Source: Flavobacterium sp. DG2-3 (GTDB taxonomy: Bacteria > Bacteroidota > Bacteroidia > Flavobacteriales > Flavobacteriaceae). From it: a stretch of 64,000 bases of DNA. The translations under genes and the position numbers were made by a program. Location: the NCBI RefSeq assembly GCF_030730925.1, contig NZ_JAVAMB010000001.1, positions 124,001 through 188,000 of the forward strand. The letters are read 5' to 3'. Shown here one piece after another: positions 44,563-52,587 of the stretch; position 1 is the first letter of the stretch, and each line of letters starts with the position of its first letter. The notes below the pieces were generated by a model. It was not told the DNA's origin. It saw nothing but the letters and a program-made list of their open reading frames with translations, and searched no databases.

Positions 44563-45744
44563 TTATTCTTTTCCTTCCAATTCAATATTAAAGTGCCACC
44601 AGTGCTCATACCAAACACTTAAATCTTCTAGTGTCGTATTTTTACTTTTTTTAGATTCTCCAGCCCATCCAGAATTGAAACAAAATCCTGAGCCATTACT
44701 GGAGTTAGCATTACTTCCAGAATTTACACCAATTACATCTCCATTAACAACATACCAAAACATCTTATATTTTTTTCCAGCTTCCATAAAAATATTGTGT
44801 TGGGTTAAGTCAAAAGGAATCATACCACCGCTAAAACCAGCTGGAACATCTGTAGTAGTTGTTGCTAAAATTTTAGAATTTTCATCTCTTACAACCAATT
44901 TTAAGGTAACTGCTTTGTCATAGTTAGTATTTCCTTGAAAATATCTAAAACCACCCTTTAAATCGACACTAAAAACTGAAGGAACTAAATCTTTATCAAC
45001 TATAATAGTCTGACCAGTTCCTACATTTCTATCAAAAGGCAAAATATCGGGAACATTTGTTCTATCATCTCCTCCAAACCATTTGTCTGAATTTGCATCT
45101 GTACAGGATTGAAATCTATCATTATTCATATATTCAAACTTAACCTGATAAACTTTTTCTAATCCAGATTCTGACTTAACGGTAAAACTCACTGGCGAAG
45201 AATAATCTTTTATCGTTTTTGGATCTGGTGAAATTGTAGCATATTTTGAAAATTTCAAATCGATGCTTAAATTTTTCAAATCAACAAATTCAGGAATTCT
45301 TTTTGTAATCTCTCCGTTTTCTAAATTTATTTTGGCTGTAGTTGTAAAAGCTTCATTAGTCAAATTAAATTCTAAAACAGAATTCTCAACACTAGGTTCT
45401 CTTTTAATATCTACATTATAAACTCTATCTTCACCATTTTCAGCTATAACTGTCAAAGCAAATGGAGCAGTAATTGATTTGATTGTAGCTGGGTCAGGAT
45501 TTATTTTTGCTCCTTTAGAGATTAAAACTTTGAGAGTCAAATCGTTTAATTCAAAATTACTTTCTACTATTCCAGTAATAGAATCATCAGAAATTTCAAA
45601 CTCTTTTGAAAGCTCGCCTCTCGTTATTGTAAAAGATTGAATTTCATTTTCAGCACTCAATGCAACATCTTCAACTGTTGCACACGATTGCACTAAAAGT
45701 GACACAAGAAATAATGTGGTTAAATAGTATTTTTTCAATTTCAT
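44563..45744 (-). CDS. DUF5018-like beta-sandwich lipoprotein
   Basis: 393 residues; SPII signal MKLKKYYLTTLFLVSLLVQSC (Cys21). Two similar beta domains follow (about residues 34-112 and 118-203), each ending in the pattern INPDPATIKS...FTVTAENG(E)DRVYNVD and ISPDPKTIKD...VKSESGLEKVYQV, typical of DUF5018-like Ig repeats in Bacteroidota. The last 190 residues form a separate beta-rich domain with GSNANSSNGSGFCFNSGW and a Trp-rich end (YEHWWHFNIE), perhaps carbohydrate-binding. It is a surface or periplasmic lipoprotein; ligand unknown. Confidence 0.75.
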   Translation of the reverse strand: MKLKKYYLTTLFLVSLLVQSCATVEDVALSAENEIQSFTITRGELSKEFEISDDSITGIVESNFELNDLTLKVLISKGAKINPDPATIKSITAPFALTVIAENGEDRVYNVDIKREPSVENSVLEFNLTNEAFTTTAKINLENGEITKRIPEFVDLKNLSIDLKFSKYATISPDPKTIKDYSSPVSFTVKSESGLEKVYQVKFEYMNNDRFQSCTDANSDKWFGGDDRTNVPDILPFDRNVGTGQTIIVDKDLVPSVFSVDLKGGFRYFQGNTNYDKAVTLKLVVRDENSKILATTTTDVPAGFSGGMIPFDLTQHNIFMEAGKKYKMFWYVVNGDVIGVNSGSNANSSNGSGFCFNSGWAGESKKSKNTTLEDLSVWYEHWWHFNIELEGKE

Positions 45745-45892
45745 AGGTAAGTTTGTTTTTATTTTTTTCTGTACGCAAATATTAATAATAATTGATAAAG
45801 TTTTTTACGGGAAACCGTATTAGGATTATTTTAATTACCAAGCCTGAAAAAAATTAGGCTTATTTTTAATGATAATAACAAAACACTTTACG

Positions 45893-46026
45893 CTGATCTT
45901 TCGATTTGCTCAGGAGGACAAAAGAAGTCGAAACTTTGCGTCTTAGCGACTTTGCGAGCAAAATAATGCAACGCCCTTTCAAAGGTTAAAAATAACTTTG
46001 CGCCTTTACGCCTTCGTGGCAAAAAC
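45893..46026. repeat. TTTGCG-type repeat in the spacer upstream of pepP
   Basis: The 45745-46126 spacer holds no gene. From 45893 it has AACTTTGCGTCTTAGCGACTTTGCG and AACTTTGCGCCTTTACGCC tracts, a dispersed flavobacterial-type repeat related to the inverse CGCAA tracts at 43965-44003. TAATTTTG (46091-46098) is a likely -7 box for the aminopeptidase gene. Confidence 0.55.
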
Positions 46027-46126
46027 TCTAGAACCAAAACAAATAAGAAAACTTTAATAAATCTATTTCGCTTAAAATCCTTAAAATATGTAATTTTGAA
46101 ATTCGAAGTTCAAAAATGAAATAATT

Positions 46127-47419
46127 ATGAAATATCATCAAATAAACAGTGGTCTTTTTGTAAAAAACCGCAGAAAGTTCATGGCAGAAATGAAACCTAA
46201 TTCTGTTGCCGTGTTCAATTCAAATGACATTTACCCAATTAGTGCCGACAGTACACTTCCTTTTGCGCAGCACAGAGATATTTTTTATCTGAGCGGTGTC
46301 GATCAGGAAGAAAGTGTTTTGCTTTTATTTCCAGATGCGCCTTATGAGCATCAGAGAGAAATTCTTTTCTTGAGAGAAACGAATGATCATATTGCAGTTT
46401 GGGAAGGTGAAAAACTGACTAAAGAACGCGCTTTTCAGGTTTCGGGAATCAGAACTGTTTATTGGTTACAGGATTTTCATAAAGTTTTGAACGAAATGAT
46501 GACGTACGCTGATACGATGTACATCAACACCAACGAACATTATCGTGCAACTGTTGAAACAGAAACTCGTGAAGCTCGTTTTGTAAAATGGTGGAAAGAG
46601 CGTTATCCAGCACACAATGTGGCAAAAAGCAACCCAATTTTACAAAGACTTCGTTCTGTAAAAGAAAGCGAAGAAATCGATTTGATTCAGCACGCTTGTG
46701 ATATTACAGAAAAAGGTTTCCGCAGATTATTAGGTTTTGTAAGACCAAATGTTACAGAATATGAAGTAGAAGCTGAATTGGCACACGAATTTATCCGTAA
46801 CCGCTCAAAAGGTTTTGCTTACACGCCAATTATTGCTTCTGGAAACAATGCGAATGTTTTGCATTACATCGAAAATAATCAGCAATGTAAAGCAGGAGAT
46901 TTACTATTATTGGATGTTGCTGCAGAATACGCTAATTATTCAAGCGATATGACAAGAACAATTCCAGTTTCTGGACGTTTTACAGATCGCCAAAAAGCGG
47001 TTTACAACGCGGTTTTAAGAGTTAAAAATGAAGCTACAAAAATGCTTACTCCTGGAACGCTTTGGAAACAATACCATATTGAAGTAGGTAAAATTATGAC
47101 TTCTGAATTGCTTGGTTTAGGCTTATTAGATAAAGCTGATGTTCAGAACGAAAATCCAGAATGGCCAGCTTACAAAAAATATTTCATGCACGGAACGTCT
47201 CACCACATGGGACTAGACACTCACGATTACGGATTGCTTCACGAACCAATGAAACCGAATATGGTTTTCACGGTAGAACCAGGAATTTACATTCCAGCAG
47301 AAAAATTCGGAATCCGTCTTGAAGATAATGTTGTGGTTCAGGAAAAAGGAGAACCTTTCAACTTAATGCGAAACATTCCTGTTGAAGCTGATGAGATTGA
47401 AACTTTGATGAATGAATAA
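46127..47419 (+). CDS. pepP: Xaa-Pro aminopeptidase (aminopeptidase P)
   Basis: 430 residues. The N-terminal creatinase-like domain (about 1-170) and the pita-bread M24 domain carry the five metal ligands: Asp in LLDVAAEYANYSSDMTR (two), His in HGTSHHMGLD, Glu in TVEPGIYIPAE and Glu in RLEDNVVV. It removes an N-terminal residue preceding proline. Cytoplasmic, single gene with a terminator. Confidence 0.95.
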   Translation: MKYHQINSGLFVKNRRKFMAEMKPNSVAVFNSNDIYPISADSTLPFAQHRDIFYLSGVDQEESVLLLFPDAPYEHQREILFLRETNDHIAVWEGEKLTKERAFQVSGIRTVYWLQDFHKVLNEMMTYADTMYINTNEHYRATVETETREARFVKWWKERYPAHNVAKSNPILQRLRSVKESEEIDLIQHACDITEKGFRRLLGFVRPNVTEYEVEAELAHEFIRNRSKGFAYTPIIASGNNANVLHYIENNQQCKAGDLLLLDVAAEYANYSSDMTRTIPVSGRFTDRQKAVYNAVLRVKNEATKMLTPGTLWKQYHIEVGKIMTSELLGLGLLDKADVQNENPEWPAYKKYFMHGTSHHMGLDTHDYGLLHEPMKPNMVFTVEPGIYIPAEKFGIRLEDNVVVQEKGEPFNLMRNIPVEADEIETLMNE

Positions 47420-47426
47420 ATAAAAG

Positions 47427-47464
47427 AAGCCCTTAATATTGAATTATTAAGGGCTTTTTATTTT
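47427..47464 (+). terminator. Terminator of pepP
   Basis: AAGCCCTTAATA pairs with TATTAAGGGCTT around TTGAAT, then a T-rich run. It may also stop the convergent ferritin transcript. Confidence 0.88.
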
Positions 47465-47482
47465 TATAAAAATCAGTTTTAA

Positions 47483-48001
47483 TTATCCGATTTTTGCTAT
47501 CTGTACATCCAATTGGAATTTACCAGCAGCTTCATTTTCGTCGATCAACTCAAAAAGCTCTAATGCTCTTCTTGCGTTTTTCTCTTCTTCTCTTTGCTCA
47601 GCAACATACCACATCATGAAATCTTCTGTAGCGTAGTCGTTTTCAGCTCTACATTTTGCAATTACTTTATTAACCGCTTGAGTAACTGCAATTTCATTTT
47701 GTAAAGCAATTTCAAATACTTCTCTCAAAGAAGCAAATTCCTGCTGTACTTCTGGATTAGATGGCGTAACTGCAATCCCTCCCATATCTGTAATATATTT
47801 GAAAACTTTTAGAAAATGCTCTCTTTCTTCTTCGGCTTGCTTATACAAGTAAGATGCTGTATTAGCATAGCCATTTCTATCCAACCATGCTGCCATAGCT
47901 AAATATTTGTTTGAAGCGTCGCTTTCTAATTTTGCCTGTAAGTTCAATATATTTTCAATCCCTTCAGTTAATGAAGTGCTTGTTCTTAGTAAATCTTTCA
48001 T
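47483..48001 (-). CDS. ftn: Ferritin
   Basis: 172 residues, a four-helix-bundle iron store of the non-haem bacterial type. Ferroxidase-centre residues are visible in ESDASNKYLAMAAW (Glu), YKQAEEEREHFLKV (Glu...ExxH) and FMMWYVAEQREEEKNARR (Gln-x-x-x-Glu). Ferritins oxidise Fe(II) and hold the mineral. Single gene; no Fur box was recognised upstream. Confidence 0.93.
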   Translation of the reverse strand: MKDLLRTSTSLTEGIENILNLQAKLESDASNKYLAMAAWLDRNGYANTASYLYKQAEEEREHFLKVFKYITDMGGIAVTPSNPEVQQEFASLREVFEIALQNEIAVTQAVNKVIAKCRAENDYATEDFMMWYVAEQREEEKNARRALELFELIDENEAAGKFQLDVQIAKIG

Positions 48002-48089
48002 AGTCTTAAATTTTAATAATGTAAAATTACTAAAATTAGACCGAAGTGCCGTAAATGTCTGAAAATTTGGATTTAATCTAAGTAAGAAT

Positions 48090-48446
48090 CTAAATAAGCT
48101 CCGCTTTTAAAACATTACAAAGCATAGAATGAAGGTTGAGCGTAAATTTAGTTCCGTTCAATAATTCTCTAAGCTGCACTATTTCGCAGATGGTAAGATT
48201 TCTGGAAAAATTTCTTTTAGTAGTCTCAATCAGCTGTGCATCTGACTTATCAGACAAGTCATAAAGCATATTCAAAATATCGACATTATTAACCTTTCTT
48301 TGAAAAATCAAAAAATCATGAATTTTATAACTTGACACGGTATCAACAAAATTGATAACGATAGTATTGGTCAAATCACATTGATAACTGTATCCTTTTT
48401 CGGTTTCAAATAATACTTGGTTGGTCGAATCACTAACTAATGCCAT
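48090..48446 (-). CDS. Hypothetical small protein
   Basis: 118 residues, no signal or membrane helix. The start region VLFETEKGYSYQCDLTNTIVINF recalls the N-terminus of DUF6686-type Bacteroidota proteins, but the second Cys of that pattern is missing, so this is only a weak link. The second half is helical (LLNGTKFTLNLHSMLCNVL). Function unknown. It is 88 bases upstream of ferritin on the same strand. Confidence 0.6.
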   Translation of the reverse strand: MALVSDSTNQVLFETEKGYSYQCDLTNTIVINFVDTVSSYKIHDFLIFQRKVNNVDILNMLYDLSDKSDAQLIETTKRNFSRNLTICEIVQLRELLNGTKFTLNLHSMLCNVLKAELI

Positions 48447-48624
48447 TCTAAAAAAATTATTAACGATGCAAAAATATATAATTTAAAGCAAATAAAAACA
48501 TAATTAAGACTAATTTAAAATAACAAAATCATGTTTTGTTTTGAAAAAGATGTTTAGAACACTAAAATCTGTAACATTCTAGAGTGGTTTTCGACTAATT
48601 TTAAAAACAAATAACTTAGAAATT

Positions 48625-49428
48625 ATGCAATCACACGAAATAGATTATCAGATTTTTGGAGAAGAAATGCAGTATGTCGAGATAGAATTGGACCCGCAAG
48701 AAATTGTAATTGCCGAAGCTGGCAGTTTTATGATGATGGAAAACAATATCCAGATGGAAACCATTTTTGGCGATGGTTCTCAACAGCAAGGATCTGGTTT
48801 GTTTGGCAAACTTTTGAATGCAGGAAAAAGAGTTCTTACTGGAGAAAGTTTATTCATGACTGCTTTTTTAAATCAGGGCAACACCAAAAGTAAAGTTTCA
48901 TTTGCATCGCCTTATCCTGGAAAAATCCTTCCGATTGATTTAACAGAATTTCAAGGAAAATTTATCTGCCAGAAAAGCTCTTTCTTGTGCGCTGCCAAAG
49001 GCGTTTCTGTTGGAATCGAATTCTCTCAGAAATTAGGCCGAGGCTTATTTGGCGGTGAAGGTTTTATTATGCAGAAAATTGAAGGAGACGGGATGGCATT
49101 TGTTCATTCTGGAGGAACAATGGCCAAAAAGCAATTAGCCCATGGCGAAGTTTTAAAAGTAGACACAGGCTGTATTATTGGTTTTACCAAAGATGTAGAC
49201 TACGATATTGAATTTATTGGCGGTATCAAGAATTCAATTTTTGGAGGTGAGGGATTGTTTTATGCTACTTTAAAAGGCCCAGGAACGGTTTATATCCAGT
49301 CATTACCATTCTCAAGATTGGCCGATCGAATTATTGCATCGGCACCACGATCTGGTGGAAACAGTCGTGATGAAGGAAGTCTGCTCGGCGGATTAGGTAA
49401 TCTTCTAGATGGAGACAATCGTTTTTAA
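48625..49428 (+). CDS. TIGR00266/AIM24 family protein
   Basis: 267 residues. Typical family segments are VEIELDPQEIVIAEAGSFMMM, FGDGSQQQGSGLFGKLL, TAFLNQG and the Gly-rich end IFGGEGLFYATLKGPGTVY with SLPFSRLADRI. The family forms a double beta-sandwich resembling a viral jelly roll and sits in the cytoplasm. Its role in bacteria is unclear. Single gene followed by a terminator. Confidence 0.9.
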   Translation: MQSHEIDYQIFGEEMQYVEIELDPQEIVIAEAGSFMMMENNIQMETIFGDGSQQQGSGLFGKLLNAGKRVLTGESLFMTAFLNQGNTKSKVSFASPYPGKILPIDLTEFQGKFICQKSSFLCAAKGVSVGIEFSQKLGRGLFGGEGFIMQKIEGDGMAFVHSGGTMAKKQLAHGEVLKVDTGCIIGFTKDVDYDIEFIGGIKNSIFGGEGLFYATLKGPGTVYIQSLPFSRLADRIIASAPRSGGNSRDEGSLLGGLGNLLDGDNRF

Positions 49429-49435
49429 TTTATAG

Positions 49436-49467
49436 AACGGCTTTCAGAATGAGAGCCGTTTCTTTTT
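49436..49467 (+). terminator. Terminator of the TIGR00266 gene
   Basis: AACGGCT pairs with AGCCGTT around an 11-base loop and runs into TCTTTTT. Confidence 0.75.
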
Positions 49468-49594
49468 AAACCTTATATCTAATATTAAATATTTAAAATT
49501 AACTCGATTCATTTTTTTTTGACTGAAATGAACTTACATGACTTATATGGTATGATCAATTACTAACTTTGTGTTTTAAATCAAAACTATTATT

Positions 49595-50371
49595 TTGAAA
49601 ACTATCTTATATAAAAACACTAAAATCTCTTTTACTGACTCAGGAGAAGGCAATGCGATTGTTTTTCTTCATGGTTTCTTAGAAAACAAAAAAATGTGGG
49701 CAGAATATGTCTCGCTTTTTTCAGAGAAATACCGCGTAATTACAATCGACTTGTTAGGTCATGGCGAATCGGATTGTTTAGGATATGTTCATACAATGGA
49801 AGAAAATGCCTACGCAGTCAATGAAGTTTTGGAAAATTTAGAAATCGAAAAAGCAATAATTCACGGGCATTCTATGGGCGGTTATGTTGGTTTGGCTTTC
49901 GCCGAATTATATCCGCAGAAAATTCAAAAATTAGTTCTACAAAATTCTACTTCAAAAGAAGATAACGAAGAAAAAAAGTTAAACAGAACTCGCGCCATTA
50001 AAGCTGTAAAACAAAACTATGTAAGCTTTGTAAGTTTGGCAATTGCAAATTTATTTAGCGAAAATAATCGAACCCGATTAGCAGAAGAAATTGAGAAAGT
50101 AAAAACGGAAGCCTTAAAAGCACCTTTACAGGGAATCGTTGCTTCTTTGGAAGGAATGAAAATCAGAAAAGATAGAGAATGGCTTTTGAAAGAAAATAGA
50201 TTTCCAGCTTTATTGATATTAGGAAAAAAAGATCCTGTTTTAAATTACGAAGAAAGTCTTTCTCAAATTGAAGACACCACTGCAGAATTAGTTTCTTTTG
50301 AAGATGGACATATGAGTCAAATTGAAAACAAAGAAGAACTCAAAACCGTTTTACAAGAGTTCTTCCAGTAA
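49595..50371 (+). CDS. Alpha/beta hydrolase
   Basis: 258 residues with a TTG start codon; the next in-frame ATG lies after the oxyanion-hole motif FLHGFLENKKMW, so it would remove essential sequence. Nucleophile elbow IHGHSMGGYVGLA, acid in LGKKDPVLNY, His in FEDGHMSQIE. Similar to MhpC/BioH-like esterases and other small C-C or ester hydrolases; substrate unknown. TAACTTTG at 49564-49571 fits a -7 box 23 bases before the start. Confidence 0.88.
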   Translation: MKTILYKNTKISFTDSGEGNAIVFLHGFLENKKMWAEYVSLFSEKYRVITIDLLGHGESDCLGYVHTMEENAYAVNEVLENLEIEKAIIHGHSMGGYVGLAFAELYPQKIQKLVLQNSTSKEDNEEKKLNRTRAIKAVKQNYVSFVSLAIANLFSENNRTRLAEEIEKVKTEALKAPLQGIVASLEGMKIRKDREWLLKENRFPALLILGKKDPVLNYEESLSQIEDTTAELVSFEDGHMSQIENKEELKTVLQEFFQ

Positions 50372-50392
50372 AAACTAAAACTATTAAAATCG

Positions 50393-50432
50393 AAAAAGGC
50401 CATTTCTAACTTAGAGTTGAAACAGCCTTTTT
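50393..50432. terminator. Bidirectional terminator, hydrolase/Roadblock genes
   Basis: AAAAAGGC faces GCCTTTTT with an inner TTTC...GAAA pairing. It lies between the convergent genes. Confidence 0.65.
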
Positions 50433-50456
50433 CTCATTCTTGGGGGCAAAATATCA

Positions 50457-50831
50457 TTATAACTTTGATGTAATATCTTTTTTGTATTTCGATAGAGTCG
50501 CTCTTGTTAAGCCAAGATTTGCTTTAGTAGAATCTACTGCTAGGTAGATAAAATATCTTCCATCTTCAGAAACATCAATAATATGAATCTGATCTGTCAG
50601 TGTAATTAAAATGTCATTAATTTTCTGATTTAACCCTAAAGCTCTAAGTGCGTTTAATTTAGCTTTTACAACTTCTAAATTATAAGCCGAAGCCAATTCT
50701 GGATCAAAATCAGGCTTTACTGTTAATGAGCAATAAGACATTCCTGTTTCCACTTCTGTAACTGAAACAGCAATAAATCCGTTAACATTTTCTTTTAAAT
50801 CGTTTTGAAAATTTTGTAAAAAATCTGACAT
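50457..50831 (-). CDS. Roadblock/LC7-like protein, module A second gene
   Basis: 124 residues, no signal. NVNGFIAVSVTEVETGMSY begins the sheet and FIYLAVDSTKANLGLTRATL resembles the end of Roadblock/LC7 domains (the N-L-G-L-x-R pattern). By eye roughly two thirds of residues match the module B protein at 63059-63439, including PELASAYNLEVVKAKL and IDVSEDGRYF. Such proteins usually dimerise and regulate small Ras-like GTPases (as MglB does MglA). No GTPase gene is nearby. It follows the first module gene by 24 bases. Confidence 0.72.
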   Translation of the reverse strand: MSDFLQNFQNDLKENVNGFIAVSVTEVETGMSYCSLTVKPDFDPELASAYNLEVVKAKLNALRALGLNQKINDILITLTDQIHIIDVSEDGRYFIYLAVDSTKANLGLTRATLSKYKKDITSKL

Positions 50832-50855
50832 GTTATTAAAATATTTGGTTTTAAA

Positions 50856-51176
50856 TTAGTTGTTAAAAATAGAATCCATTTTTCTTAGCAATAGACCCAT
50901 TTTACTTAAATCTTTAGAAAGCAACGCAATACAATTATCATCTTGATTTTTGCTTGCTACAACAATTCCGTCGTTATTTTTAATCATGACCTGTTTAAGA
51001 TCTCCATTGTTAACGTCTTCTGACATTTCTAGGCACATCTTTAAGATCATTCCGATCATTGCTGCAACATTTCCGTCGTATTCTAAATTAACAGACTCGT
51101 TTAAGATCCCATCAATATTAAAACTGAGTCCAGACTCTGCGCCAGTCTCTTCTACTAGTGTTTGTAAATCAATCAT
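50856..51176 (-). CDS. Roadblock/LC7-like protein, module A first gene
   Basis: 106 residues. The helix-strand pattern GNVAAMIGMILKMCLEMSEDV, then GDLKQVMIKNNDGIVVASKN, then NCIALLSKDLSKMGLLLRKMD, follows the Roadblock/LC7 order. It matches in layout, though loosely in sequence, the module B protein at 62667-63023 (DSIAAMSAAILSMSEKFL, GSLKQLYLKSAEGVIVGNK). Acidic and cytoplasmic. TATCTTTG on the minus strand (51207-51214) is a plausible -7 box, and AACACTTGTT (51240-51249) lies further upstream. Confidence 0.72.
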   Translation of the reverse strand: MIDLQTLVEETGAESGLSFNIDGILNESVNLEYDGNVAAMIGMILKMCLEMSEDVNNGDLKQVMIKNNDGIVVASKNQDDNCIALLSKDLSKMGLLLRKMDSIFNN

Positions 51177-51416
51177 TTTCTTTTATTTGTCATGTTTTTG
51201 GAGCGCCAAAGATATTTTAATATTAACAATTGCGCGATAAACACTTGTTAAAAAAAGATGTAATATAACGTACTGAGTCACTTTTGTTTATCACTTAATT
51301 AATCCTATTTTTTTGCAAAAAATCTGCAAAAAAAATTAACATAAAAAGCAAATAATATCAAAAACATAACATTTCACTTAACAAAACTCATTTCTAAAAT
51401 TAACATTTGCAGAATG

Positions 51417-51448
51417 TTGTGTTTGACAAAAGTTTTTATATAGCTTTG
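51417..51448 (+). promoter_or_regulatory. Promoter of the 47-aa gene
   Basis: TTG (51417-51419), a 21-base spacer and TAGCTTTG (51441-51448) match the Bacteroidota consensus 16 bases before the ATG at 51465. This supports the small frame as an expressed gene. The 51177-51464 spacer holds this promoter, the divergent one and the AACACTTGTT motif. Confidence 0.65.
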
Positions 51449-51464
51449 CAAAAAATTTTATTAA

Positions 51465-51608
51465 ATGAAAACAGTTGACGAATTACGCTTTGACCTAAAT
51501 GTAAAACTGGAAAAGTTTAGAAGATTTCGTATTGAGAACGGACACATTAACACTACTGCTTCTGGAGAAAAATCTAAAAAAGGTTTCTTTAAAAAAATAT
51601 TTAGCTAA
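51465..51608 (+). CDS. Small basic protein beside Roadblock module A, 47 aa
   Basis: 47 residues from ATG 51465 to TAA 51608. A charged amphipathic helix (VKLEKFRRFRIENGHI) is followed by a Lys-rich end, GEKSKKGFFKKIFS. The end resembles KESKGIFKSISEFFS in the divergent small gene of module B. No known family. A well-formed promoter and a downstream hairpin support it. It could bind membrane or nucleic acid, or act as a partner of the Roadblock proteins (inference). Confidence 0.6.
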   Translation: MKTVDELRFDLNVKLEKFRRFRIENGHINTTASGEKSKKGFFKKIFS

Positions 51609-51614
51609 AAGCAT

Positions 51615-52289
51615 CTAAAAATTTGCCGAACTTGTCAGATAACCTTCTTGAATGAGTTCGGCTTTTTTACTGATTATCTGCAACTTACTTCCGCTTAACA
51701 TTCTTAAATCTGTTGCAATTCCTACTACACTTCTATAATTGTGATCAGTAATAATGATTCCTTTTTTCTGAGAATTTGCTTTAATTAATAAACTTACAAT
51801 CTCAATCATTTTAGGAGACAAACCACTAAACGGTTCATCTAATAATACAAATTTTGATTCATTAGAAAGTACTAATTTAACCTGAAGATATCTTAATTCT
51901 CCAAAAGACAAATTCCTAATTTTTTGATTTAAAAGAGATTTTAAAAATTCATCTTCACAAACCAGGTGTGCTTTTTGTTTATCGACAGCCAACAAAACAG
52001 TTTGTAAAACTGAAAAATGATTTGGAATAAATTGGTTTTGATGTAGATAACTAATTTCATTTAACAACAAAGATGAATTGTTTTTTGAAATTCCGTTAAC
52101 AAAAATACTTTTATCTGATGCTGGAACTATTCCAAATATAACCTTTAATAATGTAGATTTACCAGAACCATTTCTGCCAAACAAACCGATTATTTGTCCC
52201 GTTTCCAATTTCAAATAAATATCTGAAAGTAATAATTTATTATTAAAACTTTTTTGAATTCCACTTATTTCTAGAATATGCTTATTCAA
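51615..52289 (-). CDS. ABC transporter ATP-binding protein
   Basis: 224 residues. Walker A GLFGRNGSGKSTLL, Q-loop in SYLHQNQFIP, signature variant LSFGELRYLQVKL (LSGGQ replaced by LSFGE), Walker B KFVLLDEPF and H-loop IIITDHNYR. The short length fits an exporter or LolD/CcmA-like ATPase. It follows a small membrane-protein gene with a 4-base overlap, so that protein is probably its partner. Confidence 0.9.
   Translation of the reverse strand: MNKHILEISGIQKSFNNKLLLSDIYLKLETGQIIGLFGRNGSGKSTLLKVIFGIVPASDKSIFVNGISKNNSSLLLNEISYLHQNQFIPNHFSVLQTVLLAVDKQKAHLVCEDEFLKSLLNQKIRNLSFGELRYLQVKLVLSNESKFVLLDEPFSGLSPKMIEIVSLLIKANSQKKGIIITDHNYRSVVGIATDLRMLSGSKLQIISKKAELIQEGYLTSSANF
51625..51668 (+). terminator. 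Hairpin inside the ABC coding end, terminating the 47-aa gene
   Basis: GCCGAACT (51625-51632) pairs with AGTTCGGC (51655-51662), followed by six Ts. It lies within the last codons of the convergent ABC gene and 16 bases after the small gene's stop. The 22-base loop makes it weaker than the other terminators here. Confidence 0.5.
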
Positions 52290-52531
52290 AATGCTTTTTG
52301 AATTATAATTAGCACCGTCGCAAACAGAAATACAAAAACAAAATTCAGCAAGAAAGTGTAAAACAAAAGTCTTCCTTTAGAAAAACCATTGTTCATGTAA
52401 AACAAATATTCGTTCTGACGATACATCTCTTTAAATCCGATACTTAATGCAAAACCTAGTGTAGCTATCATCAATAAAAAATTGTTAAGTCCACTAAAAA
52501 GAAATACAGTAGTAGAGATAGCCAAATTCAT
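52286..52531 (-). CDS. Small membrane protein, probable ABC partner
   Basis: 81 residues from the first ATG, with two long membrane helices (NLAISTTVFLFSGLNNFLLM and LLFYTFLLNFVFVFLFATVL). The same frame stays open upstream for 24 codons and encodes a plausible basic cytoplasmic start (EVLIRKFRNIFEFYKTTL), but contains no ATG or GTG, only a TTG two codons before the ATG. The true start is therefore uncertain. It overlaps the ABC ATPase start by 4 bases. Confidence 0.65.
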   Translation of the reverse strand: MNLAISTTVFLFSGLNNFLLMIATLGFALSIGFKEMYRQNEYLFYMNNGFSKGRLLFYTFLLNFVFVFLFATVLIIIQKAF

Positions 52532-52587
52532 GACCAAAGTCGTCTTATAAAACTCAAATATGTTTCTAAATTTCCTGATAAGAACTT

